From Actinomadura madurae (GTDB lineage Bacteria; Actinomycetota; Actinomycetes; Streptosporangiales; Streptosporangiaceae): a DNA stretch of 64,000 bases. Each line of letters starts with the position of its first letter. Position 1 is the stretch's first letter. The stretch spans positions 434,001 to 498,000 of the forward strand of contig NZ_FOVH01000001.1 of the NCBI RefSeq assembly GCF_900115095.1, written 5' to 3'. Made by a program: the position numbers and the translations under genes. Under the pieces are notes generated by a model that had not been told where the DNA came from, searched no databases, and saw nothing but the letters and a program-made list of their open reading frames with translations. Shown here in pieces: positions 1 to 7,988 of the stretch.

Positions 1-1
1 C

Positions 2-1276
2 GCGGCGGCCGGGACGGCCCCCGCGCGGCCCGCGCACGAACCGCCCGCCGCGCTGACCGGGGCTGCCGGGGCGCCGCGCGTCGTCGAGTACCGGGGGCTG
101 CGCGTCCCCGTCCCGGCCGGCTGGGAGGTGCACCGGCTCGACCGGGACCCGTCCCGGTGCGTCCGCTTCGACCGGCACGCCGTCTACCTCGGCCGCCCCG
201 GGCCGCAGCCGGACTGCCCGGCCCGCGTCGTCGGCCGCACCGAGGCCCTGCACATCGAGCCCGCCGGAAGGCACATCGAACCCGCCGGAAGGCACACCGA
301 GCCCGCCGGGGACCGCCGCGCCGCCCGGACGGTCGTGGACGGCACCGCTCTCGCGTCGCTGACCGTGACGCCGTCCGCCGACCACGAGGCGCGTTTCACC
401 CTCCCCGAGGCCGGGGTGACGATCACCGGTGTGTACGGGACGGACCCGGCGCGGCTCCAGCGGATCCTGCGCGGCACCCGGTTGTCCGCGGGAGGGGCCG
501 CCGCACCGCCCGGCACGGGCCTGCGGCCGGGGGAGAGCCCGCCGCCCCCCGTGGACACGCCCTCCGGGCAGGGGCAGGCTCCCGCCCTGGAGCGCCCGTG
601 GGTGCGAGGCAAGGGGTTCGACACCTGCACCGCCCCGTCCCTGGCCACGATGGAGGCGTGGCGGTCCTCGTTCGAGGTCACCAACATCTACATCGGCGGC
701 GCGGCGCGCGGGTGCGCCCAGCCGAACCTCAGCGCCTCGTGGGTGAGGCAGGTCCGGGCGATGGGCTACCGCATCACGCCCACCTACGTCGGCCTGCAGG
801 CTCCCTGCGGCAGCCGCCGGCAGCGCTTCACCACCCGCAACGCCTCCTCGGAGGGCACGAAGGCGGCCGTGGACGCCGCCCGCAAGGCCAGGAGGCTGGG
901 CATTCCGGAGGGCAACCCCGTCTACTTCGACATGGAGGCGTACCGCCACCGGAACCGCGCCTGCAAGGCCGCCGTCCTGCGGTTCGTGGACAACTGGGTC
1001 GACCGGCTGAAGCGCGAGGGCTACGTCCCGGGCCTGTACAGCAGCTCCAAGTCCGGCATCCGGGACGTGAGCCGGGCCAAGGGGATCAGCAAGCCCGTCG
1101 CCATCTGGTTCGCCAACTGGGACGGGCGGGCCGATGTGTACGGCGACCCGTACTTCCCCGACCACCTGTGGTCCCCGCACCGCCGGATCAAGCAGTACCG
1201 CGGCGGCCACCGGGAGCGGCACGGCGGCGTCACGCTGAACATCGACAGCAACATCGTCGACGGGCGCGTCTACTAG
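2..1276 (+). CDS. DUF1906 (Rv2525c-like) protein, 5' truncated
   Basis: The frame is open from base 2, so the true start lies before the window; 424 residues are visible. The C-terminal half (about bases 607-1273) is a DUF1906 domain, the glycoside-hydrolase-like TIM barrel of Mycobacterium Rv2525c. It opens with [10 protein letters not shown], carries YIGG and a YFDME strand where the catalytic acid of lysozyme-like barrels would lie, and closes on NIDSNIVDG. The N-terminal part is a proline-rich linker with three HIEPAGR-type repeats. Proteins of this family are usually exported and thought to act on the cell wall. The signal peptide cannot be seen because the 5' end is missing, and the substrate is unknown. 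Confidence 0.8.
   Translation, partial: AAAGTAPARPAHEPPAALTGAAGAPRVVEYRGLRVPVPAGWEVHRLDRDPSRCVRFDRHAVYLGRPGPQPDCPARVVGRTEALHIEPAGRHIEPAGRHTEPAGDRRAARTVVDGTALASLTVTPSADHEARFTLPEAGVTITGVYGTDPARLQRILRGTRLSAGGAAAPPGTGLRPGESPPPPVDTPSGQGQAPALERPWVRGKGFDTCTAPSLATMEAWRSSFEVTNIYIGGAARGCAQPNLSASWVRQVRAMGYRITPTYVGLQAPCGSRRQRFTTRNASSEGTKAAVDAARKARRLGIPEGNPVYFDMEAYRHRNRACKAAVLRFVDNWVDRLKREGYVPGLYSSSKSGIRDVSRAKGISKPVAIWFANWDGRADVYGDPYFPDHLWSPHRRIKQYRGGHRERHGGVTLNIDSNIVDGRVY
251..313 (+). repeat. Three 21-bp tandem repeats in coding sequence
   Basis: Three head-to-tail 21-base units lie at 251-271, 272-292 and 293-313. The first two differ at one base and the third is more diverged. They encode [14 protein letters not shown] and HTEPAGD, keep the frame, and lie in the linker ahead of the DUF1906 domain. 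Confidence 0.9.
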
Positions 1277-1443
1277 GGCCTGCTCAGCCGTCCGGGTGCC
1301 CTAAGCTGGGAAATGCTCTCCGGCGGCGGCGACGCCCGCGCCGGGGCACTCACCGGGGATCGCACTCGCCGCCGCCCGCCGTCGCCGCGGGACCGGGGCG
1401 CACTCACTGTCCCGCCGACCGCCAGCCGGATGGAGAATATTTC

Positions 1444-2832
1444 ATGGCACGCCGTTCCGATGTGCTGGACACGATCGTCAACCTCGCCAAGCGGCGGGGC
1501 CTGGTCTACCCGTCGAGCGAGATCTACGGCGGGCTCCGCGCGTCCTGGGACTACGGGCCGCTCGGCGTCGAGCTGAAGAACAACGTCAAGCGCCAGTGGT
1601 GGAAGTCCATGGTGCAGGGCCGCGACGACATCGTCGGCATCGACTCGTGCGTCATCCTGGCGCGCGAGGTCTGGGAGGCCAGCGGCCACGTCCAGGCGTT
1701 CGTCGACCCGCTCACCGAATGCCAGTCCTGCCACAAGCGCTTCCGGGCCGACCACCTGGAGGAGGCCTACGAGGAGAAGCACGGCCGCGCGCCCGCCAAC
1801 GGCCTCGCCGACATCTCCTGCCCGAACTGCGGCGTCAAGGGCTCCTTCACGGAGCCGAAGATGTTCAACGGGCTGCTCAAGACCTACCTCGGCCCGGTCG
1901 AGGACGAGTCCGGCCTCGCCTACCTGCGTCCCGAGACCGCGCAGGGCATCTTCATCAACTACCTGAACGTCCAGCAGTCCGCGCGCCGCAAGGTGCCGTT
2001 CGGCATCGGCCAGATCGGCAAGTCGTTCCGCAACGAGATCACGCCCGGCAACTTCATCTTCCGGACCCGCGAGTTCGAGCAGATGGAGATGGAGTTCTTC
2101 GTCAAGCCCGGCAGCGACGAGGAATGGCACCAGTACTGGATCGACGAGCGCATGCAGTGGTACGTCGACCTCGGCATCCGCAAGGAGAACCTGCGGCTGT
2201 ACGAGCACCCGGCCGAGAAGCTGTCGCACTACTCCAAGCGGACCGTGGACGTGGAGTACAAGTTCGACTTCGTCGGCAGCGAGTGGGGCGAGCTGGAGGG
2301 CATCGCCAACCGCACCGACTACGACCTGACGACGCACTCCAAGGCGTCCGGCGCCGACCTGTCGTTCTTCGACCAGGAGTCCGGCGAGCGGTTCACCCCG
2401 TACGTGATCGAGCCCGCGGCGGGCGTCGACCGCTGCACGCTGACGTTCATGATGGACGCCTACGCCGAGGACGAGGCGCCGAACGCCAAGGGCAAGATGG
2501 AGAAGCGCACCGTCATGCGGCTCGACCGCCGGCTCGCCCCGGTCAAGGTCGCGGTGCTTCCGCTGTCGCGCAACGCCGACCTGTCCCCGAAGGCCCGCGA
2601 CCTCGCCGCGCGGCTGCGCCGCAACTGGAACGTCGAGTTCGACGACGCCGGCGCCATCGGCCGCCGCTACCGCCGCCAGGACGAGATCGGCACCCCGTTC
2701 TGCGTCACCGTCGACTTCGACACCCTGGACGACGACGCGGTGACCGTCCGGGAGCGTGACACGATGAGCCAGGAGCGCATCGCGATCGGCCAGGTCGAGG
2801 CGTTCCTCGCCGCCCAGCTCGTCGGCTGCTGA
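1444..2832 (+). CDS. glyS: Glycine--tRNA ligase
   Basis: This is the 462-residue single-chain (alpha2, eukaryote-like) glycyl-tRNA synthetase, which charges tRNA-Gly in the cytoplasm. The start [19 protein letters not shown] is typical, and GGAG at 1432-1435 sits eight bases before the ATG. Class II features include the FRNEI motif 2 (NEITP), the [10 protein letters not shown] segment and the [16 protein letters not shown] region. A CxxC...CxxC-type cysteine pattern (CQSCHKRF and CPNCGVKG) lies in the insertion, as in the bacterial one-subunit enzymes. The C-terminal anticodon-binding domain is complete. A strong terminator follows, so it appears to be transcribed alone. Confidence 0.97.
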   Translation: MARRSDVLDTIVNLAKRRGLVYPSSEIYGGLRASWDYGPLGVELKNNVKRQWWKSMVQGRDDIVGIDSCVILAREVWEASGHVQAFVDPLTECQSCHKRFRADHLEEAYEEKHGRAPANGLADISCPNCGVKGSFTEPKMFNGLLKTYLGPVEDESGLAYLRPETAQGIFINYLNVQQSARRKVPFGIGQIGKSFRNEITPGNFIFRTREFEQMEMEFFVKPGSDEEWHQYWIDERMQWYVDLGIRKENLRLYEHPAEKLSHYSKRTVDVEYKFDFVGSEWGELEGIANRTDYDLTTHSKASGADLSFFDQESGERFTPYVIEPAAGVDRCTLTFMMDAYAEDEAPNAKGKMEKRTVMRLDRRLAPVKVAVLPLSRNADLSPKARDLAARLRRNWNVEFDDAGAIGRRYRRQDEIGTPFCVTVDFDTLDDDAVTVRERDTMSQERIAIGQVEAFLAAQLVGC

Positions 2833-2866
2833 CACCGCGGACCGCCGGCACCGCCGGAGACCGCTA

Positions 2867-2904
2867 CGGGCCGCCCCCGCGTGATGGGGGCGGCCCGCTT
2901 TTTT
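2867..2904 (+). terminator. Rho-independent terminator of glyS
   Basis: A perfect 12-base stem (CGGGCCGCCCCC and its complement) with a seven-base loop ends at about 2897. It is followed by a run of six T at 2899-2904. It lies 35 bases after the glyS stop and is the only hairpin in the window with a clear U tract. Confidence 0.93.
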
Positions 2905-2960
2905 GGGAGCACACCTGGGAGCGTGTCCTTTGGGGAGCGTTCTTTCCGGGAGCGTCCGGG

Positions 2961-3635
2961 TCAGCTCGTGACGTAGAGGGACTGGTCGAAGGTGCCGGAC
3001 CCGGCGGCGGTCTCGCCCTTGAGCGCGTAGGTGGCGGTGACGGTGGCGGTCGACGGGCAGAGGAAGCTGCCGCCGGTCTTGCTCACCTGGGCGTTCTGGA
3101 CGCCGACCTGCGCCTCGGAGCTGCCGGTGTCGGGACGCGAGGCGTTGTCGCCGTTGAAGCCGTTGGCGGTCAGGTTGCCGCCGAACTCGCAGGTGATGCC
3201 GCCGAAGATGTCCACCGTGGCCCGGACGCTGAAGTTCGCGATCGTGACCGTGGCGTCGCGGCCGCCGGTGTGGCCCTCGTCGAAGGCGACGCTGCCGCCC
3301 GTCCAGGGCAGGTTCAGCGTCTCGATCGTCGCGCTGGTGGTCCCGGAGCAGGGGCCGCCGCCGTCGCCGCTGAAGGTGGCGCTGCTCACGCTGAGGTTGC
3401 TTCCGTCGGATTGGATGGACCCGGTCATGACCGACTCGGTGCAGGAGCCTTCACCGATCGATGTCGAGACCGTGGCGGTGCCGAGCAGCGAGGCCTGGAC
3501 GTTGCCGGCGTAGGGGTCGGCCGTGGCCGAGCCCTGGCGGATGGTGGTGGTCGCGGCCGACGCGGGGGCGACCCCCGCGGCGAGGACGGCCAGGGCGGCG
3601 GTCCCGATGATCGCGGTTCGTCTCAAACGTGCCAC
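2961..3635 (-). CDS. Small secreted protein, function unknown
   Basis: A 224-residue protein whose first 27 residues form a Sec signal peptide: MARLRRTA, a hydrophobic stretch, then APASA before the mature ATTTIRQGS. The GTG start is chosen because AGAGGAG lies about seven bases upstream; an upstream ATG at 3668 has no such site. The mature part is rich in Ser, Thr, Gly and Ala and has four cysteines (CTES, PCSG, TCEF, FLCP), suggesting two disulphides in a beta-rich exported domain. I recognise no catalytic motif. It stands alone, facing glyS tail to tail, behind a large palindrome. Confidence 0.82.
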   Translation of the reverse strand: MARLRRTAIIGTAALAVLAAGVAPASAATTTIRQGSATADPYAGNVQASLLGTATVSTSIGEGSCTESVMTGSIQSDGSNLSVSSATFSGDGGGPCSGTTSATIETLNLPWTGGSVAFDEGHTGGRDATVTIANFSVRATVDIFGGITCEFGGNLTANGFNGDNASRPDTGSSEAQVGVQNAQVSKTGGSFLCPSTATVTATYALKGETAAGSGTFDQSLYVTS

Positions 3636-3641
3636 CGGAAA

Positions 3642-3648
3642 CTCCTCT
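3642..3648 (-). promoter_or_regulatory. Ribosome binding site fixing the GTG start at 3635
   Basis: AGAGGAG on the minus strand lies six bases before the GTG and decides it against the in-frame upstream ATG. Confidence 0.75.
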
Positions 3649-3665
3649 GTCCGGTTCGGGGTGGG

Positions 3666-3690
3666 CATACGCGAAAGTAATTCGCGTATG
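3666..3690. promoter_or_regulatory. 25-bp perfect inverted repeat upstream of secreted protein gene
   Basis: CATACGCGAA and its exact complement are separated by five bases (AGTAA). The centre lies about 43 bases upstream of the GTG start at 3635, in the expected promoter or 5' leader. The A/T content is unusually high for this genome. It could be a dimeric regulator operator or a leader hairpin. The rest of the 3636-3938 gap shows nothing else recognisable. Confidence 0.7.
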
Positions 3691-3938
3691 GGGCGGGGGC
3701 AATGGATGGCGGCCGATTGCGGCCTGGCCGGATTGGGACACTTGCCAGTGTCTGCTGGTAAGGGGCCGTGGTGAGGGTTCGGCAACCTCTTTGTCACGCC
3801 GGGCCGCCTTGACGGCCGCGCGCTTCCGTGTTCCGGCAACGGACGGTGAACGGCGTCCCCCGCCCCCGGATCCTGGGTTAGGTTGGCGGGAACGGCCGGC
3901 CGCGGACGTCCGCCGGAGACCACGGAGGGAGGACCGGA

Positions 3939-4373
3939 ATGCGCCACCCGGGCCGTTCCTCCCTGGCCGCGCTCCGGCCGCCCGCCGCGCGCCTGCTCGT
4001 CCTCGCCCTCGGCCTCTTCGGCTTCGTCGTCGCGCCCGCCGCACCCGGTGTCCAGGGCGGGACGTCCCCCCACGGGACGATCGCCGGCGTCCGCACCGGA
4101 CCGGCGCAGACCGCGCCCGCCCGCCCCCGGGCCGCCACCAAGCCGCGGACGCCCGGCCGGGTCCAGGCCGTCATCACCGCCGTCGCGCTCCACGCGGCGG
4201 GGGCGGCGGCACCGCACGCCCAGCCCGCCCACGCGACCCTCCCCGCGTCCGGCATCGAGGTCAGGCCGCCGTCGCGGCGCGCCGCCCCGCCCGCCGCCGC
4301 GCCGGCCGCGCCGGACCTCGCGCCGCGCGGCGTCCCGCGCGGGCGCGCCCCGCCCGCCGCCACACGGATCTGA
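3939..4373 (+). CDS. Proline/alanine-rich hypothetical protein with N-terminal hydrophobic segment
   Basis: A 144-residue open frame preceded by GGAGGGAGG about seven bases before the ATG, which is the main reason to believe it. The N-terminus has arginines then a hydrophobic run (LLVLALGLFGFVVAPAAPGV, about residues 19-38) that could be a signal peptide or anchor. The rest is a low-complexity Pro/Ala/Arg tail with no recognisable fold. It ends 64 bases before secDF on the same strand and may be co-transcribed with it. Amino-acid bias from GC content alone could mimic this, so confidence is moderate. Confidence 0.55.
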   Translation: MRHPGRSSLAALRPPAARLLVLALGLFGFVVAPAAPGVQGGTSPHGTIAGVRTGPAQTAPARPRAATKPRTPGRVQAVITAVALHAAGAAAPHAQPAHATLPASGIEVRPPSRRAAPPAAAPAAPDLAPRGVPRGRAPPAATRI

Positions 4374-4425
4374 GCTTTCCCCTTTCCGCGGTGCCGCACG
4401 GGGACGTGCGGCGCCGAGCCCGTGT

Positions 4426-4430
4426 GGAGG
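4426..4430 (+). promoter_or_regulatory. Ribosome binding site fixing the TTG start of secDF
   Basis: GGAGG sits seven bases before the TTG at 4438, and no ATG or GTG of similar quality is nearby. The large open frame upstream of it is out of register with any SecD homology. Confidence 0.8.
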
Positions 4431-4437
4431 TTTCCCT

Positions 4438-6708
4438 TTGACTCGCGCCAACGTGGTGCGGGCGGTACTGGCGTTCGCCGTGCTCGCCACATCGTTCTAC
4501 TTCGCCTGGTCCAAGCCCGCCCGCCTCGGCCTCGACCTGCGCGGCGGCACCCAGATCGTTCTCGAGACCCAGGACTCCCCGACGGTGAAGGCCGACCGGG
4601 AGTCCACCGACCGCGCCCGGGAGGTCCTGCAGCGGCGCGTCGACGCGCTCGGCGTCGCCGAGTCGTCCATCACCCGGTCCGGCGACCGGCGGCTGATCGT
4701 CGAGCTGCCCGACGTCCAGGACCCGACCCGCGCGACCGCGGCGATCGGCAAGACCGCGCAGCTCACCGCACACCCCGTGGTGCCCAACGACGGCAAGCCC
4801 GACAAGGGGCAGCAGCTGATCCCGGACGAGAGCGGGCAGCCGATCATCATCGGCCCCGCGGCGCTCACCGGCGCCGGGATCGGCGAGGCGAGCGCCTCCT
4901 ACGACCCGCAGAACCTCGGCGGCTGGGCCGTCAACGTCAAGTTCAAGGGCGACGGCGGCAAGACCTGGGAGAGGGTGACCGCCAAGGCGGCCTGCGCGAT
5001 GGGCGACGAGCGGCGCGTCGCGATCGTCCTGGACGGCAAGGTGATCTCCTCGCCGCAGGTCACCGAGAGCGTGAGCTGCGGCGTCGGCGTCACCGGCGGG
5101 TCCACCCAGATCACCGGCGACTTCAGCGCCGGCGAGGCCAAGGACCTCGCGGCGCTCATCCAGGGCGGCTCGCTGCCCGTCCCCGTGAAGATCATCGAGC
5201 AGCGGGTGGTCGGCCCGACGCTGGGCGACGAGGCCATCGACGCCAGCGCCCGCGCCGCCGTCATCGGCATCATCCTCACGGGCCTGTTCATCGTCGCCGT
5301 CTACCGCCTCGTCGGCTTCCTCGCCACCGTCGCGCTCGCCGGATACGCGCTGATCTCCTACGGCGCCCTCGTCGCGGTCGGCGCGACCCTCACCCTGCCC
5401 GGACTCGCCGGATTCGTACTGGCCATCGGCATGGCGATCGACGCCAACGTGCTGGCCTTCGAACGGGCGCGGGAGGAACGGGCCGCGGCGCCCGGCCGCA
5501 GCGCGCGGGCGGCGCTGGCCGTCGGCTTCGACAAGGCGTGGTCGGCGATCGCCGACTCGGCCGTCACCACGCTGCTCGCCGGCGGCCTGCTGTTCTTCCT
5601 GGCCTCCGGCCCGGTCAAGGGCTTCGGCGTCACCCTGACCATCGGCGTGATCGGCTCCCTCATCTCCGCGATGCTGGTGAGCCGCGTCCTCACCGACGCC
5701 GCCGCCGCGCGCATGCCGAGGCTCGCCAAGGGGAAGGCGGGCGGCCTCGGCGGCGCCGGCCGGATCCGGCGGTGGCTGGAGGAGAGCGGCCCCGACCTGA
5801 TGAAGCGCAGCCGGCTGTGGCTCGGCGTCTCCGCCCTCGCCGTCGTCCTCGCGGTGACCGGGATCTTCGCCCGGGGCCTGAACTTCGGCGTCGAGTTCAC
5901 CGGGGGGCGCCTGGTCGAGTACTCCACCAGCCGGCACGTCGACATCGACACCGCCCGCTCCGCCGTCGCCTCCGCCGGGTTCCCGCGCGCCGTCGTCCAG
6001 ACGTCCGGTCAGGACGACATCTCCGTCCGGACGACCGACCTCACCAACGAGGAGGAGCAGCGCATCAAGGACGCCCTCGCGAAGGAGGGCGGCGGCGCCA
6101 CCAAGCAGCGCGACGAGCTGATCGGCCCGAGCCTCGGCGACGAGCTGCGCAAGAAGGCGCTCATCGCCCTCGGCGTCGCCCTGCTGGTGCAGCTCGCCTA
6201 CCTGACGATCCGGTTCCGCTGGACGTTCGCGGCCGGCTCGGTGATCGCCATGTTCCACGACATCGCGATCGTCACCGGCATCTTCGCCTGGCTGGGCAAA
6301 CCCATCGACGGCGTCTTCCTCGCCGCGCTGCTCACCATCATCGGGTACTCGGTGAACGACTCGGTCGTGGTGTTCGACCGCGTCCGGGAGAAGTGGACGG
6401 CCAACCCCAAGGGCCGCTTCGCCGACATCGCGAACCGGGGCACCCTGCAGACCGTCCCGCGGACGATCAACACCGGGATGGGGGCGCTGTTCATCCTGGC
6501 GGCGCTGGCGTTCCTCGGCGGCGACTCGCTGACCGACTTCGCCATCGCGCTCCTGATCGGCATCGTCGTCGGCACGTACTCCAGCGTCTTCACCGCGACG
6601 CCCATCGCCGTCGTCCTGGAGCGCCACACGAAGACCCCGCCTCCGCAGCCCAAGAGCAAGCGCAAGCCCACCCACCGCACCCCCGACGACTCCGGCGCCG
6701 TCGTCTGA
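4438..6708 (+). CDS. secDF: SecDF fusion protein, protein-export accessory membrane protein
   Basis: A 756-residue protein that joins SecD and SecF in one chain. It is an RND-type, proton-motive-force-driven helper that pulls preproteins out of the SecYEG channel. The start TTG encodes MTRANVVRAVLAFAVL, the first membrane helix. Next come the SecD signature LDLRGGTQIVLE, the large external P1 region, and a membrane block of about six helices with the FVLAIGMAIDANVLAFER motif 4 segment. SecF begins near residue 460 with a helix and NFGVEFTGGRLVEY, and its second block carries GYSVNDSVVVFDRVRE. The tail is Lys/Pro-rich. Many actinobacteria also keep separate secD and secF, so this may be a second copy. 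Confidence 0.93.
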   Translation: MTRANVVRAVLAFAVLATSFYFAWSKPARLGLDLRGGTQIVLETQDSPTVKADRESTDRAREVLQRRVDALGVAESSITRSGDRRLIVELPDVQDPTRATAAIGKTAQLTAHPVVPNDGKPDKGQQLIPDESGQPIIIGPAALTGAGIGEASASYDPQNLGGWAVNVKFKGDGGKTWERVTAKAACAMGDERRVAIVLDGKVISSPQVTESVSCGVGVTGGSTQITGDFSAGEAKDLAALIQGGSLPVPVKIIEQRVVGPTLGDEAIDASARAAVIGIILTGLFIVAVYRLVGFLATVALAGYALISYGALVAVGATLTLPGLAGFVLAIGMAIDANVLAFERAREERAAAPGRSARAALAVGFDKAWSAIADSAVTTLLAGGLLFFLASGPVKGFGVTLTIGVIGSLISAMLVSRVLTDAAAARMPRLAKGKAGGLGGAGRIRRWLEESGPDLMKRSRLWLGVSALAVVLAVTGIFARGLNFGVEFTGGRLVEYSTSRHVDIDTARSAVASAGFPRAVVQTSGQDDISVRTTDLTNEEEQRIKDALAKEGGGATKQRDELIGPSLGDELRKKALIALGVALLVQLAYLTIRFRWTFAAGSVIAMFHDIAIVTGIFAWLGKPIDGVFLAALLTIIGYSVNDSVVVFDRVREKWTANPKGRFADIANRGTLQTVPRTINTGMGALFILAALAFLGGDSLTDFAIALLIGIVVGTYSSVFTATPIAVVLERHTKTPPPQPKSKRKPTHRTPDDSGAVV

Positions 6709-6712
6709 CACA

Positions 6713-6750
6713 GGGTGCCGCCGGCGCCCCCCAAGGCGCCGGCGGCACCC
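6713..6750. terminator. Bidirectional terminator between convergent genes
   Basis: A perfect 16-base GC-rich stem with a CCCCAA loop fills the gap between the stop of secDF (6708) and the stop of the minus-strand gene (6755). It has no T tract on either side, as is common for actinobacterial terminators. Confidence 0.8.
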
Positions 6751-6754
6751 ACGC

Positions 6755-7879
6755 TCACTGCGCCGGCACCAGCGACCGCCGCAGCGTGCCCTCCCTGGCC
6801 TCCAGGAGGCAGGTCACCTCGCGATCACCCGATCGCCAGCTCGCCTTCGTCGGCGTGACGTACGCGAAGTCGACGAGGTCGAGCGGCGGTGGTGCCCCCT
6901 TCCAGATCGCCGCCCCGCGCTCGGCACAGCCCTTGATGGCGATTTCCTCGATCGCCTTCTTTCCCGGGTAGTCCTTCCCCCGGATCTCGAAGATCGCGAG
7001 TACCTGGACCCGGTGCTCGTCGGTGCACTCGACGAGGGGCTGACCGCCGTAAACCACCCACTTCTCCATGCAGTCGCCCGGGTTCACGGGCCTCAAGGTC
7101 CGCGGAAGGATGTACGCGCCCGCGATCGGCGTGGTGAGCGTGTTGTTCTTCCCGACGTAGACGAGCATGCACGTCACCTCGCGCTTCCCGTCGTTCCAGT
7201 CCTCTCGGCCGGGAACCCCGGCCCGCGGGTCGAAGTCGGCGTCGATGACGTCCTTCACCTTGTCCGGGACGTGCTCCTTGCACACCGCCCCGGCCTGCTC
7301 GGCGAGTTTCGAGGCTCCCGGGTACGGGCCGGCGGGCAGCGTCGCCTTGGCGATGACCTCACCGTTGTGAGGATGGTCGCAGGCGCTGGGGAACACCAGC
7401 GGGTCGGCGGAGTCGTGGGTCTTCGCCGTGAAGCAGTCGCCGACCTTCAGCGTCGAGGGCAGCACGTAGCCGTCAGGCCGGGACGGGTCGGATCCTCTGC
7501 TCCCGGGCGAGAACACGGAGCCGCCGAGCACGGCCGCCGTGCCCGCCGCGGCGGCGAGCCACACGACCGAGGCGGCGAGGGCGGCGATGGCGAGGCCTCT
7601 GCCCTTCTCGCCGCGGCGGCCGGTCTGGACCAGCGCGGCGACGGCGAACCCGATCCCGAGCAGGACGAGCCCGAGGAGGGCGGTGACGAGCGCGACCACC
7701 GCGAGCGTGTTCGTTCGCCGCGGGACGCTGCCGGCCGGGCTCTCGGCCTCCGGTGGGGGCTCGGGTAAGCCGGTCGGCGGTTCGGTGGACGCGGCGGGCT
7801 CGGGGGCGTCGGGCGGGGCCCAGGCCGGGGGAGAGTCAGGGGTGTCCGGGACGTTGTCAGCGGGCGGCGGTGTGGTCAC
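6755..7879 (-). CDS. DUF4190 / septum-formation-domain membrane protein
   Basis: 374 residues from a GTG (VTTPPPADNV). An upstream GTG/ATG at about 7981 would add 34 unlikely residues; no clear ribosome site supports either, so leaderless initiation is possible. The order is a Pro-rich cytoplasmic segment, two membrane helices of the DUF4190 type (LAVVALVTALLGLVLLGIGF and IAALAASVVWLAAAAGTAAV), then an extracellular part with two copies of the septum-formation domain. Each copy opens with a GDC motif (KVGDCFT and NPGDCME) and carries a paired Cys (SACDHPH and VECTDEH). The name of the domain family does not prove a role in septation. Confidence 0.85.
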   Translation of the reverse strand: MTTPPPADNVPDTPDSPPAWAPPDAPEPAASTEPPTGLPEPPPEAESPAGSVPRRTNTLAVVALVTALLGLVLLGIGFAVAALVQTGRRGEKGRGLAIAALAASVVWLAAAAGTAAVLGGSVFSPGSRGSDPSRPDGYVLPSTLKVGDCFTAKTHDSADPLVFPSACDHPHNGEVIAKATLPAGPYPGASKLAEQAGAVCKEHVPDKVKDVIDADFDPRAGVPGREDWNDGKREVTCMLVYVGKNNTLTTPIAGAYILPRTLRPVNPGDCMEKWVVYGGQPLVECTDEHRVQVLAIFEIRGKDYPGKKAIEEIAIKGCAERGAAIWKGAPPPLDLVDFAYVTPTKASWRSGDREVTCLLEAREGTLRRSLVPAQ

Positions 7880-7954
7880 GGCGGAAACGTAGCCGGAACT
7901 CTCCGGAAAAGCGGCATTTCTGGCGGTCGTCGCCGACTTGTGATCAAGGAACCG

Positions 7955-7982
7955 GGTGGCCGGGGCGCGGGCCCCGGCCACC
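7955..7982 (-). terminator. Terminator hairpin downstream of the GH15 gene
   Basis: An 11-12-base perfect stem (GGTGGCCGGGG with its complement) lies just past the GH15 stop on the minus strand, followed by a short TTCCTTG stretch. It separates the GH15 gene from the DUF4190 gene. Confidence 0.7.
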
Positions 7983-7988
7983 GCGGCG

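Noticed and set aside
1273..2835. Long minus-strand open frame (about 520 codons) opposite glyS
   Set aside because: It mirrors the codon pattern of glyS, with GC-biased third positions producing stop-free antisense frames. It has no ribosome site and a biased Leu/Val/Arg/Asp composition.
3883..4437. N-terminal extension of secDF to give a 941-residue protein
   Set aside because: The added residues are Arg/Pro/Ser junk in a frame that overlaps another ribosome-site-supported gene. The TTG at 4438 has GGAGG at ideal spacing and starts at the first membrane helix.
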